From Phycisphaerae bacterium (GTDB lineage Bacteria > Planctomycetota > Phycisphaerae > UBA1845 > Fen-1342), in assembly GCA_022072445.1 (NCBI GenBank), contig JAJVHV010000020.1:88590-152589 (forward strand): a DNA stretch of 64,000 bases. Direction: 5' to 3'. Below are positions 51,564-59,842 of this stretch, piece by piece. Every line of letters begins with the position of its first letter. The stretch's first letter is position 1. The position numbers and the translations under genes are program-made. The notes beneath the pieces were generated by a model. The model was not told where the DNA came from. It searched no databases and was given only the letters and a program-made list of their open reading frames with translations.

Positions 51564-52845
51564 GGCCGAACTCTCAGGGCGCGGCCTGTTCACGGGCGGC
51601 CCGGTTCACGTGCGCTTCCTTCCCGCGCCGGCCGATTCAGGCATCGTCTTCGTCCGCCGCGACCAGCCGCAGCCCGTCTCGATTCCCGCTCGCATCGACA
51701 ATCTCAGCAAGCGCGCCCGGCGGACTTCGCTCCGCAACGGCACCGTCTCGATCGAAACCGTCGAGCACTGTCTCGCCGCCATTCGCGGCGTCGGCATCGA
51801 CAACCTCGTCGTCGAGCTCGACAACGCCGAGCTGCCCGGCGTCGACGGCAGCTCGCTGCCGTTCGTCGAGACGCTCGTGCACGCCGGCATCGTCGAGCAG
51901 GAGTCGCCGCGGCGCCTGATCGAAATCACCGAGACGGTGCACGTCCGCGACGGCGACGCCGAGCTGGTTGCCTGGCCCGGCACCGAGAAGCGGCTGGAGA
52001 TCATCTACGAGCTGAACTATGGCGGCGAGGGATACTTGCCGACGCAGGTCCACTCCTTCGACCTCGTCGATAACCAGTTTGTGACCGAGATCGCCGCGGC
52101 GCGGACGTTTGTCTTCGAGCACGAGGTCAAGCAGTTTCACGCCGCCGGCCTTGGCACGCACCTGACGTACAAGGACATTCTGGTGATCGGGCCGCACGGG
52201 CCGATCGAGAACGAATTCCGCTATCCCAATGAATGCGTGCGGCACAAGATTCTGGACTTGATCGGCGACCTGATGCTGTGCGGCGCGCCCGTCTGCGGAA
52301 AGATCTACGCCCGCAAGAGCGGTCACAACCTCAACCACGAACTGGCACGCAAGCTCTTGGAGTGCGCCGAGCGCGAGCAACTGCGCAAGCAGCTCGCCGC
52401 GGCGCCCAAATACGACATCCGCGCCGTGCAGCGCCTCCTGCCGCATCGCTACCCGATGCTGCTTGTCGATCGCGTCATCGAAGTCGACGGCGACCGCCGC
52501 GCGGTCGGAATCAAGAACGTCACCATCAACGAGCCCTACTTCACCGGGCATTATCCGCGCCAGCCGATCATGCCCGGCGTCCTGATCATCGAAGCCATGG
52601 CCCAGCTCGGCGGGATTCTCATGGCGCAGAATCTCGAGAACACCGGCAAGGTCGCCGTCCTGCTCAGCCTGGACCGCGTGAAGTTCCGTAAGCCGGCCGT
52701 TCCGGGAGACCAGTTGATTCTTGAGGCGGAAAGCATGCGCATCAAATCGCGAACCGGGCAGGTCAAGTGTCAGGCCCGCACCGACGGCGAACTGGTCGCC
52801 GAGGCGATGATCCGCTTCATGCTTGTCGATGCCGATCCGGCCTGA
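51535..52845 (+). CDS. lpxC-fabZ: Bifunctional LpxC-FabZ fusion
   Basis: 436 residues, start at a TTG inside the end of lpxD. Residues 1-280 are LpxC, the Zn-dependent deacetylase of the committed lipid A step: EHCLAAIRGVGIDN (His78 as zinc ligand), LPGVDGSSLPFVE, CVRHKILDLIGDL (second His and the Asp ligand) and GHNLNHELARKL (catalytic His). From residue 293 comes FabZ, the 3-hydroxyacyl-ACP dehydratase: LLPHRYPMLLVDRV and FTGHYPRQPIMPGVLIIEAM, with catalytic His339 and Glu353 at the standard spacing of 14. The fusion occurs in Bacteroidetes and Planctomycetes and places lipid A and fatty-acid branch-point enzymes on one chain. Confidence 0.95.
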   Translation: MNQQHTIQTEAELSGRGLFTGGPVHVRFLPAPADSGIVFVRRDQPQPVSIPARIDNLSKRARRTSLRNGTVSIETVEHCLAAIRGVGIDNLVVELDNAELPGVDGSSLPFVETLVHAGIVEQESPRRLIEITETVHVRDGDAELVAWPGTEKRLEIIYELNYGGEGYLPTQVHSFDLVDNQFVTEIAAARTFVFEHEVKQFHAAGLGTHLTYKDILVIGPHGPIENEFRYPNECVRHKILDLIGDLMLCGAPVCGKIYARKSGHNLNHELARKLLECAEREQLRKQLAAAPKYDIRAVQRLLPHRYPMLLVDRVIEVDGDRRAVGIKNVTINEPYFTGHYPRQPIMPGVLIIEAMAQLGGILMAQNLENTGKVAVLLSLDRVKFRKPAVPGDQLILEAESMRIKSRTGQVKCQARTDGELVAEAMIRFMLVDADPA

Positions 52846-52856
52846 GGGTTGCAGAC

Positions 52857-53735
52857 ATGAGCGCGATTCATCCGACTGCACACGTTGATCGCTCGGCGGA
52901 GCTCGGCCGCGATGCCTACATCGGCCCTTTCTGTCAGGTCGGGCCCGGCGTGGCCCTCGGCGACGGCTGCCGGCTGATCGGACACTGCTCGATTCTCGGG
53001 CCGTCCAGCTTCGGCGAACGCAACACCTTTTTCCCGATGTGCGCCATCGGCGGACCGCCGCAGGACCTGAAGTACAAGGGCGGGCCGACGCGGTTGGAGG
53101 TCGGCGACGACAACGTCTTTCGCGAGCAGGTCACCGTCCACCGCGGAACCGAGGTCGACGCCGGAGTCACGCGCGTCGGCAGCCGCAATCTCTTCATGGT
53201 CGGGGTCCACCTCGCCCACGATGCTGAAGTCCGCAACAACGTCATCCTCGCCAACTACGTCCAGATCGCCGGCCATTGCCTCATCGAAGACCACGTTAAC
53301 GTCGGCGGCGGCTCCGCCATGCACCACTTCGTCACTGTCGGCCGATATGCCTACGTCGGCGGCCAGACCGGGATGCGCAGCGACGTCCCGCCCTATATGA
53401 AATCCTCCGGCTGGAACGCGGCGGTCCGCGGCGTCAACGCCGAGGGCATGAAACGCTGGGGGTTGAGCGACGCGTCGATCGCCGCGATGAAGGACGTCTA
53501 TCGTCTGCTCTACGCCCGCCGCGACGAACAGGCCCCCGGCCGCACCAGCGAAGCCCTGCGCCAGATCGAGTCGAACGGACTCATCGCCGACGAGCACGTG
53601 CAGTATCTCGTCTCCTTTCTGCGCCGCCAGTTGCAGAACAGCGTGCACGGGCGATATCTGGAAACGCGGCGGCGCGACCGGCCCGCCGACCGCGAGAGCT
53701 TTTACGCCACCGGCAGAGAGCTGGCGGACCGATGA
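52857..53735 (+). CDS. lpxA: Acyl-ACP--UDP-N-acetylglucosamine O-acyltransferase
   Basis: 292 residues. LpxA performs the first acylation of UDP-GlcNAc (or its 3-amino analogue) in lipid A synthesis. Hexapeptide repeats run from residue 3 to about 185 (IHPTAHVDRSAELGRDAYIG). The catalytic His lies in GVHLAHDAEVRNNVILANYV, and IGGPPQDLKYKGGPTRLEVG is a classical LpxA loop. The C-terminal helical domain includes GMKRWGLSDASIAAMKDVYR. The gene begins 11 bases after the lpxC-fabZ stop, and its own stop overlaps the next ATG. Confidence 0.95.
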   Translation: MSAIHPTAHVDRSAELGRDAYIGPFCQVGPGVALGDGCRLIGHCSILGPSSFGERNTFFPMCAIGGPPQDLKYKGGPTRLEVGDDNVFREQVTVHRGTEVDAGVTRVGSRNLFMVGVHLAHDAEVRNNVILANYVQIAGHCLIEDHVNVGGGSAMHHFVTVGRYAYVGGQTGMRSDVPPYMKSSGWNAAVRGVNAEGMKRWGLSDASIAAMKDVYRLLYARRDEQAPGRTSEALRQIESNGLIADEHVQYLVSFLRRQLQNSVHGRYLETRRRDRPADRESFYATGRELADR

Positions 53736-54799
53736 GCGCTTCCGACGCGCTGCCCGTCGCCGTCATCGGCGCGGGCCACATGGGCGCGCACCACGTCCGA
53801 GTCTATGGCCAGTTGCCCGGCGTGCGGCTCGCCGCCGTGATCGACACCAACGTCGAGCGGGCGCGGGCCCTGGCCGAGCCGCTCGGGGCGGCGTTCGCGG
53901 CGCACTGGTCGCCCGAGCTGGCGACGATCGCCGCGGCGAGCGTCGCCGTCCCGACGATCCACCATCTGGCGATCGCGCGGCCCCTGATCGAGCGCGGCAT
54001 CGCCTGCCTGATCGAAAAGCCGTTGGCGCCCAGTCCCGCCGAAGCCGACGAGATCGCGGCATTGGCCCGGCGGCACGAGGCGATCGTGCAAGTGGGCCAC
54101 ACGGAGCGCTTCAACCCGGTCGTGCGGGCGGTCGAGCGGCTGAACATCCGCCCGCGTTTTATCGAGACGCACCGCATCAGCCCGTTCCGCTTCCGCTCGG
54201 CGGACATCGGCGTCGTGTTCGACCTGATGATTCACGACATCGACATCGTGCTGCACCTGCTGCGCGAGCAGGTCAGTCACGCCGACGCGGTGGGAGTAAA
54301 CGTGCTCGGCCCGCACGAGGACATCGCCAACGCGCGGGTGCGTTTCGCCGGCGGGGCCGTCGCGAATCTGACCGCTTCGCGCCTGGCGCTGAAAACCGAG
54401 CGCAAGCTGCGGGCCTTCAGCGAAACGGCCTACGTCTCGCTCGATTATCAGAAGAAAATGGGAATCGCGATCACGCTCGAGCAGAACGCCGACATCCTGC
54501 GGCTGGCGCGCGAGCGCAATCTCGAGGACCTGTCGCAGTTGGCGACGCTGGACTTCGGCAAGCTGGTGCACGTGGAGCCGCTGGCGATCGACGACCGCGA
54601 CCCGCTGCGGGCGGAGCTGGAGGCGTTCGTCGAGTGCGTGCGGACGCGCCACCGGCCGCCGGTGAGCGCCGACGACGGGGCGGCGGCGGTGCGGCTGGCG
54701 GCAATGATCGTCGGTTCGTTGGCGCAGCATTCGTGGGACGGCGACGGCGGTCGCCGGGGGCTGGACGCGCGGCTGTTTGCAGGTGTTCCGGCGTCCTGA
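53732..54799 (+). CDS. Gfo/Idh/MocA-family oxidoreductase of the lpx cluster
   Basis: 355 residues. The N-terminal Rossmann fold has AVIGAGHMGAHHV. LIEKPLAPSPAEADEI carries the conserved catalytic Lys of the EKP motif, and VFDLMIHDIDIVLHLL holds the substrate-side HD/H residues. It overlaps lpxA by four bases (ATGA), so it is probably part of lipid A metabolism. GnnA, a Gfo/Idh enzyme that oxidises UDP-GlcNAc at C3 for 3-amino lipid A, is a reasonable comparison, but no GnnB transaminase gene is adjacent. That specific role is inference. Confidence 0.8.
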   Translation: MSASDALPVAVIGAGHMGAHHVRVYGQLPGVRLAAVIDTNVERARALAEPLGAAFAAHWSPELATIAAASVAVPTIHHLAIARPLIERGIACLIEKPLAPSPAEADEIAALARRHEAIVQVGHTERFNPVVRAVERLNIRPRFIETHRISPFRFRSADIGVVFDLMIHDIDIVLHLLREQVSHADAVGVNVLGPHEDIANARVRFAGGAVANLTASRLALKTERKLRAFSETAYVSLDYQKKMGIAITLEQNADILRLARERNLEDLSQLATLDFGKLVHVEPLAIDDRDPLRAELEAFVECVRTRHRPPVSADDGAAAVRLAAMIVGSLAQHSWDGDGGRRGLDARLFAGVPAS

Positions 54800-55255
54800 A
54801 CCAGCACGTCGGGCGTCAGCCGCGACAGCTCGTGAATCAAACGATGCGAGCAACGGCGTGCGATCTCAAAACTCGCGCGAACGCCGAGCCGCTTGTTGCG
54901 ATGTCAGAGCCACTACAAATGAAACCCAAGCCAGACGATCGCGTCGCGGCCAGACACCGACAATCCGTTCGGCCGCATGGTCGGGCGGCCCGGCGGCCGT
55001 ACTCACCCAGTCCGTTGTTTCCAGCGTCCGCCGACGAGTCAGGAAAGCAGCTAACCAACAGCGCGCAAGCGAGCCCGGGTAAGTCGCCGCGGCGACTGAG
55101 CCGGCCGAGTGGCATGGGTGGCAAGGCTACCGCGCCAGCGTAGCCATGCAGGGGGCGACAATTCCGGCCGGGTCGACGCCGGTACACGTCGATCCGCAAG
55201 GCGCCGCAACAAATCTCGTTCTGCAGATCGCAATCCTGAGTATCAGTGCAGCACG
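54800..55255. other. Left edge of the Rhs accessory region, no gene seen
   Basis: The stretch between the Gfo/Idh gene and the first YD-repeat remnant. It contains the first copy of a ~110-base direct repeat (54983-55098) that recurs just before the first long Rhs module. Local composition is less G+C rich than in the lpx cluster. No frame shows a recognisable protein. Confidence 0.5.
54983..55098 (+). repeat. Direct repeat bounding an Rhs cassette, left copy
   Basis: Shares cccagtccgttgtttccagc and the following caggaaagcagc, gcgcaag and gagcccggg with 57175-57288, at clear but imperfect identity. The copies are about 2.19 kb apart. The left copy precedes the degraded YD remnant; the right copy abuts the start of the first long YD module. 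Confidence 0.8.
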
Positions 55256-55352
55256 AAAATTGACAATTCAAGCCGCAGCACGGCCGAGACGGTGGTATCA
55301 TTTGAATATGGCGCCCGCGACCGGCTCAGCCGCGAGACACGCGCCTGCCAGG
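55256..55352 (+). pseudogene. Remnant of a YD-repeat (Rhs) gene
   Basis: About 30 codons (KIDNSSRSTAETVVSFEYGA, RDRLSRETRACQ) that match the segment NSSGSTVETVVSFEYDARDR of the module at 60.1 kb, at both DNA and protein level but with several changes. Nothing of the gene remains on either side. It is a leftover of an older module, showing that the array once extended further left. Confidence 0.8.
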
Positions 55353-55436
55353 ACGATTCGGCGGCCCGCATGCGTCGCCGGATGATCGTTTGCGCCTGCC
55401 GGCTGCGGACGGATTGCAGTGTGGAAGCGCGCAAGA

Positions 55437-55790
55437 ATGTTCGACGAATCGCCATCGGGATCCGATAGGCTGGGCGGCGCGTGTCCCGTCTGTGGCGCGC
55501 GGCCCGCATTCTGGCAGTGGCTCGTCATCGTCGCCAGCCTTTTCATGCTGGGTATGCGTTGCCGGCGGTGCCGCACTTCGCTGCGTTTCGACTGGTATTC
55601 GAGGAGCGGAAAGGCAGTTTCGGCGGCGGGCACCGTGTGTTTCCTAGGCTGGGTCGTCGATGTCCCAACAGCGATACGGCGCTGGGCCGTGCTCGCGCTG
55701 CTCGTCGGCCTGGCGCTGGCGCTTCCGACGTACGGGTCGCTCGTCACGAAGCAGGCAGCGGGAGTCCGCGGAGCGCGAGTTCGCGTATGA
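55437..55790 (+). CDS. Small zinc-ribbon membrane protein in the Rhs region
   Basis: 117 residues from the ATG at 55437. CPVCGARPAFWQWL and RCRRCRTSLRF form a four-Cys zinc ribbon around a hydrophobic segment (LVIVASLFMLGM). Two more hydrophobic segments follow (AAGTVCFLGWVVDVPTAI and WAVLALLVGLALALPTYGSL). Function unknown. Position after a YD remnant suggests it may be an orphan immunity gene of a lost toxin. That is inference. Confidence 0.55.
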   Translation: MFDESPSGSDRLGGACPVCGARPAFWQWLVIVASLFMLGMRCRRCRTSLRFDWYSRSGKAVSAAGTVCFLGWVVDVPTAIRRWAVLALLVGLALALPTYGSLVTKQAAGVRGARVRV

Positions 55791-55899
55791 CCGCGGCGCG
55801 AATACCGCGTCCGCCATCGAGCTGGCGACTGTGACCGTGACACTTGTCGACATGTCGGGTGGACGCTCTGCTTCATAGACTGCGTGTCGGGGTGGTGAC

Positions 55900-56361
55900 G
55901 TGGCTCTCTTGACCGGACTGGCGACTGCTGTCACGGCAACAGTACTCTTGTTCATCTCCCTCGCGCGCCGAGCAGCGTCCCCCCTCGAGCATCGAGCTAC
56001 TGTCGCGATCTTGCCGACGTGGGCTCTGTGCGTCGCGTGTGTCCTGGCCGTCGGGAGCGAAGTACTTGTCGATGCGACCGGAGTGCGTTCGATCCGAGGG
56101 GTCATGTACGGCGGTAGCGTGTGGGCGCTGCTGGAGGTCTTCTGGCTTCACCCGCGCCGGCGGCGACGATACATGGCACACATTCGCGATTCGGCGTGGG
56201 CGTGCTGTCCAGGCTGCGGCTATAGCCTTGCGGGACTTCCGAATGCCGGGAAGTGCCCGGAGTGCGGCCGGCCGTACACGCCGAGCCAATTGCGCACGGC
56301 TTGGACGGCAATCGAACGATCCGGTCCATCGACAGGCGAGCACAGTTTATTCTGGACTTGA
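55900..56361 (+). CDS. Zinc-ribbon membrane protein in the Rhs region
   Basis: 153 residues starting at GTG 55900. Two or three hydrophobic segments come first (LLTGLATAVTATVLLFISLA, VAILPTWALCVACVLAVGSE). A cytoplasmic zinc ribbon follows: CCPGCGYSLAGLPNAGKCPE then CGRPYTP. The same ribbon (CxxCGYxLxGL...CPECG) is in the proteins at 16303 and 63322. A candidate immunity or lineage-specific membrane protein; no function is assigned. Confidence 0.6.
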   Translation: MALLTGLATAVTATVLLFISLARRAASPLEHRATVAILPTWALCVACVLAVGSEVLVDATGVRSIRGVMYGGSVWALLEVFWLHPRRRRRYMAHIRDSAWACCPGCGYSLAGLPNAGKCPECGRPYTPSQLRTAWTAIERSGPSTGEHSLFWT

Positions 56362-56450
56362 TACTTATGGTCTGTTCGTTCTCAAGCATGATTAGCACGG
56401 CCGCCGCGGCTGGAGTGTTGCTGCTTGGGTGGCTTGCGCTGTGAAGTCGG

Positions 56451-56654
56451 ATGCGCCGTGACCGGAAGCCGCGTGGGCGGTCGGCGAGCGCCGGGCTTAT
56501 TGGAGGCGTGATGCTTGGCGCAGAAATCGGCGAGGAAGTAGGTCTTGCGGTGAAGCCGTGGGCCGACGAGGCTAACCGCGGCTACGACGACTATAGCTTC
56601 GGGGGTCGCGGAGGTCTTGATGCGGACTTCCTTGACATCCTTGGCGGGCGCTAA
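56451..56654 (+). CDS. Short glycine-zipper protein, possible Rhs tail remnant
   Basis: 67 residues. After a basic start (RRDRKPRGRS) comes SAGLIGGVMLGAEIGEEVGL, a glycine-zipper pattern like those in the variable tails of the modules at 59.2 and 63.15 kb. It ends ANRGYDDYSFGGRGGLDADF. It could be the 3' end of a lost Rhs toxin tail that now has its own ATG, or a chance frame. It ends 7 bases before the next gene. Confidence 0.4.
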   Translation: MRRDRKPRGRSASAGLIGGVMLGAEIGEEVGLAVKPWADEANRGYDDYSFGGRGGLDADFLDILGGR

Positions 56655-56661
56655 GTTAGTC

Positions 56662-57288
56662 ATGGCAGCTCAGGGCCGAGAGTCCAAGCGCGATGCGGAT
56701 TGCACTTGCTGTGCCACGGGGCGATCAGACAAGGGCTCGGCTGGGCGCGCTTCGTCGTCAAGCGGCTACGAAGATGCTCTCGTCACGACTTGTATCTTCC
56801 TGGCCGGGGAGTGCTTGACGGCCGCTGAGACGGACTCACGGGTGGCGAGCGTGCTTCGGGCGGCGCTCCGTCAACTGGCTCGGCGCTGTGACCATCCAGA
56901 GGCGTGGATCGAGCTGTCGACGACGATGTCCCAGCCCTCGAGGGCCATACCACCACTTCGACGTGCGCTTCGGCGTGCGCCAAACCATCCGCAAGCCCAC
57001 TGCGAACTGGCAAAACTGATGGTTGCACTTGGGCGCGATCATCAGAGCGTCCGCCGTCACTGCGAAAAGGTGCTTCAATACGCCCGTCGCTCGGTGATTG
57101 GCGAGTATTTGCTGTTTGATGTTTGTGAGATTGCCGAGGAGATGGCTGACGCGAAGCTGGTCCGGCGTATTCGGAGAGCGGCCCGCCAGCTGTACGCGCC
57201 CAGTCCGTTGTTTCCAGCGTCTGCCGGCGAATCAGGAAAGCAGCAGACGGGGCGCAAGAGAGCCCGGGCAATTCGACGAGATGACTGA
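56662..57288 (+). CDS. Helical, TPR-like protein in the Rhs region
   Basis: 208 residues from the ATG at 56662. The middle contains helical repeats resembling TPR units (HPEAWIELSTTMSQPSRAIP, RRAPNHPQAHCELAKLMVAL, HCEKVLQYARRSVIGEYLLF). The last 35 residues (LYAPSPLFPASAGESGKQ onward) lie entirely within the direct repeat 57175-57288, so the true end of this gene may have been replaced when the repeat moved in. It stands where an immunity gene would be, directly before the next YD module. Function unknown. Confidence 0.5.
   Translation: MAAQGRESKRDADCTCCATGRSDKGSAGRASSSSGYEDALVTTCIFLAGECLTAAETDSRVASVLRAALRQLARRCDHPEAWIELSTTMSQPSRAIPPLRRALRRAPNHPQAHCELAKLMVALGRDHQSVRRHCEKVLQYARRSVIGEYLLFDVCEIAEEMADAKLVRRIRRAARQLYAPSPLFPASAGESGKQQTGRKRARAIRRDD
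57175..57288 (+). repeat. Direct repeat bounding an Rhs cassette, right copy
   Basis: Second copy of the repeat at 54983-55098. Its end coincides with the point where the open YD-repeat frame of the first long module begins (stop TGA at 57286-57288, YD frame open from 57289). It therefore marks a cassette junction. Confidence 0.8.
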
Positions 57289-57333
57289 GCCGCTGGTCGC
57301 GACGGCGCACAGCGCTTCTATTACGACCCGGAC

Positions 57334-59367
57334 GTGACCGGGGACTCGGGTACCCGCACCGCCGACATGACGTATGACGCGCTGAGTCGGCTGCTGACGC
57401 TGAGCGTGGCGAGCACGGAGCATCGCGGGAGCGGCCTGCTCGAATTGACGCAGACGTGGGATTACGACGACTGGCAGAGCGCGGGCGAGGTGAGCGTGAC
57501 GGCAGGGCCGGACGGGCAGGAGACGACGTACACGTTCGCGGCCGACGACCTGGGGCGGCCGGCGTCGGTGATCGGCGGCGGGATGAGCATGACCTACGCG
57601 TATGATGACGCCAGCCGGGTCGATTATGTCGATTATGGCAACGGCACGCGGGTCGATTACGAGTATGACGACGCCAACCGTGTGACGACGATCGCGCATC
57701 TGGGCCTGGCGCCCAACCGGCCGGTGCTGTACCAGACCGACTACGAATGGAACCCTAACAACACCATAGCCACGCGGACGGAGACCGACAACAGCAGCGG
57801 CTCGACCGTCGAAACCGTCGTCACGTTCGGGTATGATGATCGTGATCGACTGACGCGCGAGACGCGCGTGCGGCAGGGCGATCCGGACGTGACGGAGTAT
57901 GATATTGAATATCTGTACGACGACCTCGGCAATCGGCTCCAGAAGTCGCAGACGACGGCGACGGAGAACGGCGACGTGACGGTGGTGACGGACTATGTCT
58001 ACGACATCACGGAGCCGAATCAGGAGTTCGTGACGAACAACAACCGGCTGATGTACTACACCGAGACGGTGGACAGCGAGCTGCGGCGGACGGTGTACTA
58101 CACGTATTACGAGACCGGCGACGTGAGCAATATTACGATCAAGGACGAGACCGACACCAGCGTTCGCAAGGACTTGGCGTTGACGTATGCGCGGAATGGC
58201 GGCTTGTGGCTGGCGGTGTGGGGCGAGTACGCCGTGGACGAGAATGGCGATTACGTTGCGGACTCGTATGTGCCGACGCTGGCGCGCGAGTTCCGATATG
58301 AGAGCGCGCGCGGGCGCTATATGAGCCGCGACTATACAACCAATGGTTACACCAATCCCGGCTTGTGGGAGCCGGCGACCGCGTGGACGTACACCGAATA
58401 CGTCGGCGACACGCCGATAGCGGACTGGGAGATCGACCTCGACGGCCAGACGAACGAGCCGGTCTGGACCAGGCTGCGGACGTATCTGCCGGGTTCGAGC
58501 AGCGGCGACGCGGCGGGCGCGCAGTTGAACGCCTCCGACGACTCGATCCAATACTATCACGGCGACCTGGTCGGCTCGACGGTCGGCACGACCGACGCCG
58601 ACGGCACGAACGGCGTCTTCGACGGGCCGGCGATCACGGTCGCGTACACGGCGTTTGGCGAGCTGGTCGCCAACGACGGCTCGGACAACATCAGCATCGG
58701 CTTGGCGGCGCCGGCCGGCTTTCCGCGCTACCAATACTGCGGCGCGTGGGGGTATGAGACAGGCGCCGCCGACGGCTCGGGCGCGCTACTCTCCCTCACC
58801 GGTCACGATTCGTCACTCCCGCCCATCACGCTCATGCACGTCGGGGCGCGCTGGTACGATCCGGCGCTCGGGCGGTTCGTGCAGCGGGATGCAACGGGGC
58901 TGGCAGGCGGCATCAATTCCTATCAGTACACTACGTGCAATCCCTTGTTGGCTCCTGACCCAAGTGGCGCCATGGCTCTGCCACCTCCGCCGCACTTGCC
59001 GCCTTGGCATCCACTCTATCCGGGCCCACCGGATCCCAGCCGCAACTTCTGGTGCGCACCGAGGCCCCCTTCGCCGCCGGTTCCACCACCGATACCGTGG
59101 TGGAGAATGTGGGTATGCCCAATTCCGGGCACTGTCGGAACGGGCTTCTGGACGAGCCCTGTGGCGGTAGGAACAGCCAGCGGTGCAGCGACGGCGGGAG
59201 CCGTCGCTGTTGGCGCTGCGGCGGGTGGTGCTGCAGCGGGATACGGGATCAATCAGGTATATGGTCGGTACAACCGGGGCTACCGAATCAGCGATGGACT
59301 TGCCGATTGGCTGTACCGACGCTGGACCGTGGATTCCAACTATGACCCATACGGCGAAGGCCGGTAA
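57334..59367 (+). CDS. Rhs module 1: YD repeats, RHS core, proline/glycine-zipper tail
   Basis: 677 residues from a GTG at 57334. The YD-repeat frame is actually open from 57289 (AQRFYYDPDV precedes the GTG), with no ATG and no signal, so the 5' end of a larger Rhs gene is missing. YD repeats include MTYAYDDASRVDYVDYGNGT, ADDLGRPASVIGGGMSM and YEYDDANRVTTIAHL; these form the hollow beta cage around Rhs effectors. The RHS core motif is GARWYDPALGRFVQRD at about residue 510. The tail of about 140 residues is specific to this module: proline-rich (PPPPHLPPWHPLYPGPPDP), then a glycine zipper (GAATAGAVAVGAAAGGAAAG), then YRISDGLADWLYRRW. It may be membrane-active. A candidate immunity gene follows. 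Confidence 0.8.
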   Translation: MTGDSGTRTADMTYDALSRLLTLSVASTEHRGSGLLELTQTWDYDDWQSAGEVSVTAGPDGQETTYTFAADDLGRPASVIGGGMSMTYAYDDASRVDYVDYGNGTRVDYEYDDANRVTTIAHLGLAPNRPVLYQTDYEWNPNNTIATRTETDNSSGSTVETVVTFGYDDRDRLTRETRVRQGDPDVTEYDIEYLYDDLGNRLQKSQTTATENGDVTVVTDYVYDITEPNQEFVTNNNRLMYYTETVDSELRRTVYYTYYETGDVSNITIKDETDTSVRKDLALTYARNGGLWLAVWGEYAVDENGDYVADSYVPTLAREFRYESARGRYMSRDYTTNGYTNPGLWEPATAWTYTEYVGDTPIADWEIDLDGQTNEPVWTRLRTYLPGSSSGDAAGAQLNASDDSIQYYHGDLVGSTVGTTDADGTNGVFDGPAITVAYTAFGELVANDGSDNISIGLAAPAGFPRYQYCGAWGYETGAADGSGALLSLTGHDSSLPPITLMHVGARWYDPALGRFVQRDATGLAGGINSYQYTTCNPLLAPDPSGAMALPPPPHLPPWHPLYPGPPDPSRNFWCAPRPPSPPVPPPIPWWRMWVCPIPGTVGTGFWTSPVAVGTASGAATAGAVAVGAAAGGAAAGYGINQVYGRYNRGYRISDGLADWLYRRWTVDSNYDPYGEGR

Positions 59368-59380
59368 CGTGGTGGCGGCG

Positions 59381-59842
59381 ATGTTATTGACTCGGTGTGT
59401 TAATCTGGACCATGCGGAGCAGCATCCCGATTGCGTAGCATCGGGCGACATTGCAGATGCTGTGCGCTACGCACGATTCCTGCTTCGTACGATGCTCGAA
59501 TACTCGATCGACGCGCTGTGCCTGGTCCATGTGCCGGAACTCGACACTGTTCAGGTATGCAGCTGGCGCAGCGATGAGCCCAATCACTGGAGCCAGATAC
59601 GCCCCATACCGGCGCGGTTCGGGCGCCGAGTGCTCCGTTTCTTGCGTCGCAGGTCGCGCGGTGCGCGTGGGAGCGATGGAAGTCTTCGGGTGCGATACAG
59701 TGGTCGGCACCTGTTGCTGGCAGTTGCGTCGGCATGTGAGTGTGACGTTCGAATATTTCGCACGTCAGCCCGACCTCCTTGTGCCCCCTACGCGATGGTC
59801 TTTCCGTATCACTCGGAAGACGAAACGAAACCGGCGAGGTGA
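59381..59842 (+). CDS. Candidate immunity gene after module 1, unknown family
   Basis: 153 residues from the ATG at 59381; an in-frame ATG at 59342 overlapping module 1 is possible. Soluble, mixed alpha/beta in appearance (ADAVRYARFLLRTMLEYSID, ALCLVHVPELDTVQVCSW, LRVRYSGRHLLLAVASACEC). Its stop TGA lies inside the first bases that are homologous to YD module 2 (ggcgaggTGAgcgtgac), so module 2 was joined directly onto the 3' end of this gene. Position makes it a candidate immunity gene for the module 1 tail. No motif confirms this. Confidence 0.5.
   Translation: MLLTRCVNLDHAEQHPDCVASGDIADAVRYARFLLRTMLEYSIDALCLVHVPELDTVQVCSWRSDEPNHWSQIRPIPARFGRRVLRFLRRRSRGARGSDGSLRVRYSGRHLLLAVASACECDVRIFRTSARPPCAPYAMVFPYHSEDETKPAR

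Noticed and set aside
54634..55143. A plus-strand frame across the end of the Gfo/Idh gene and the left repeat
   Set aside because: Its first part is out of frame over a real gene and the rest is the direct repeat; not a protein.
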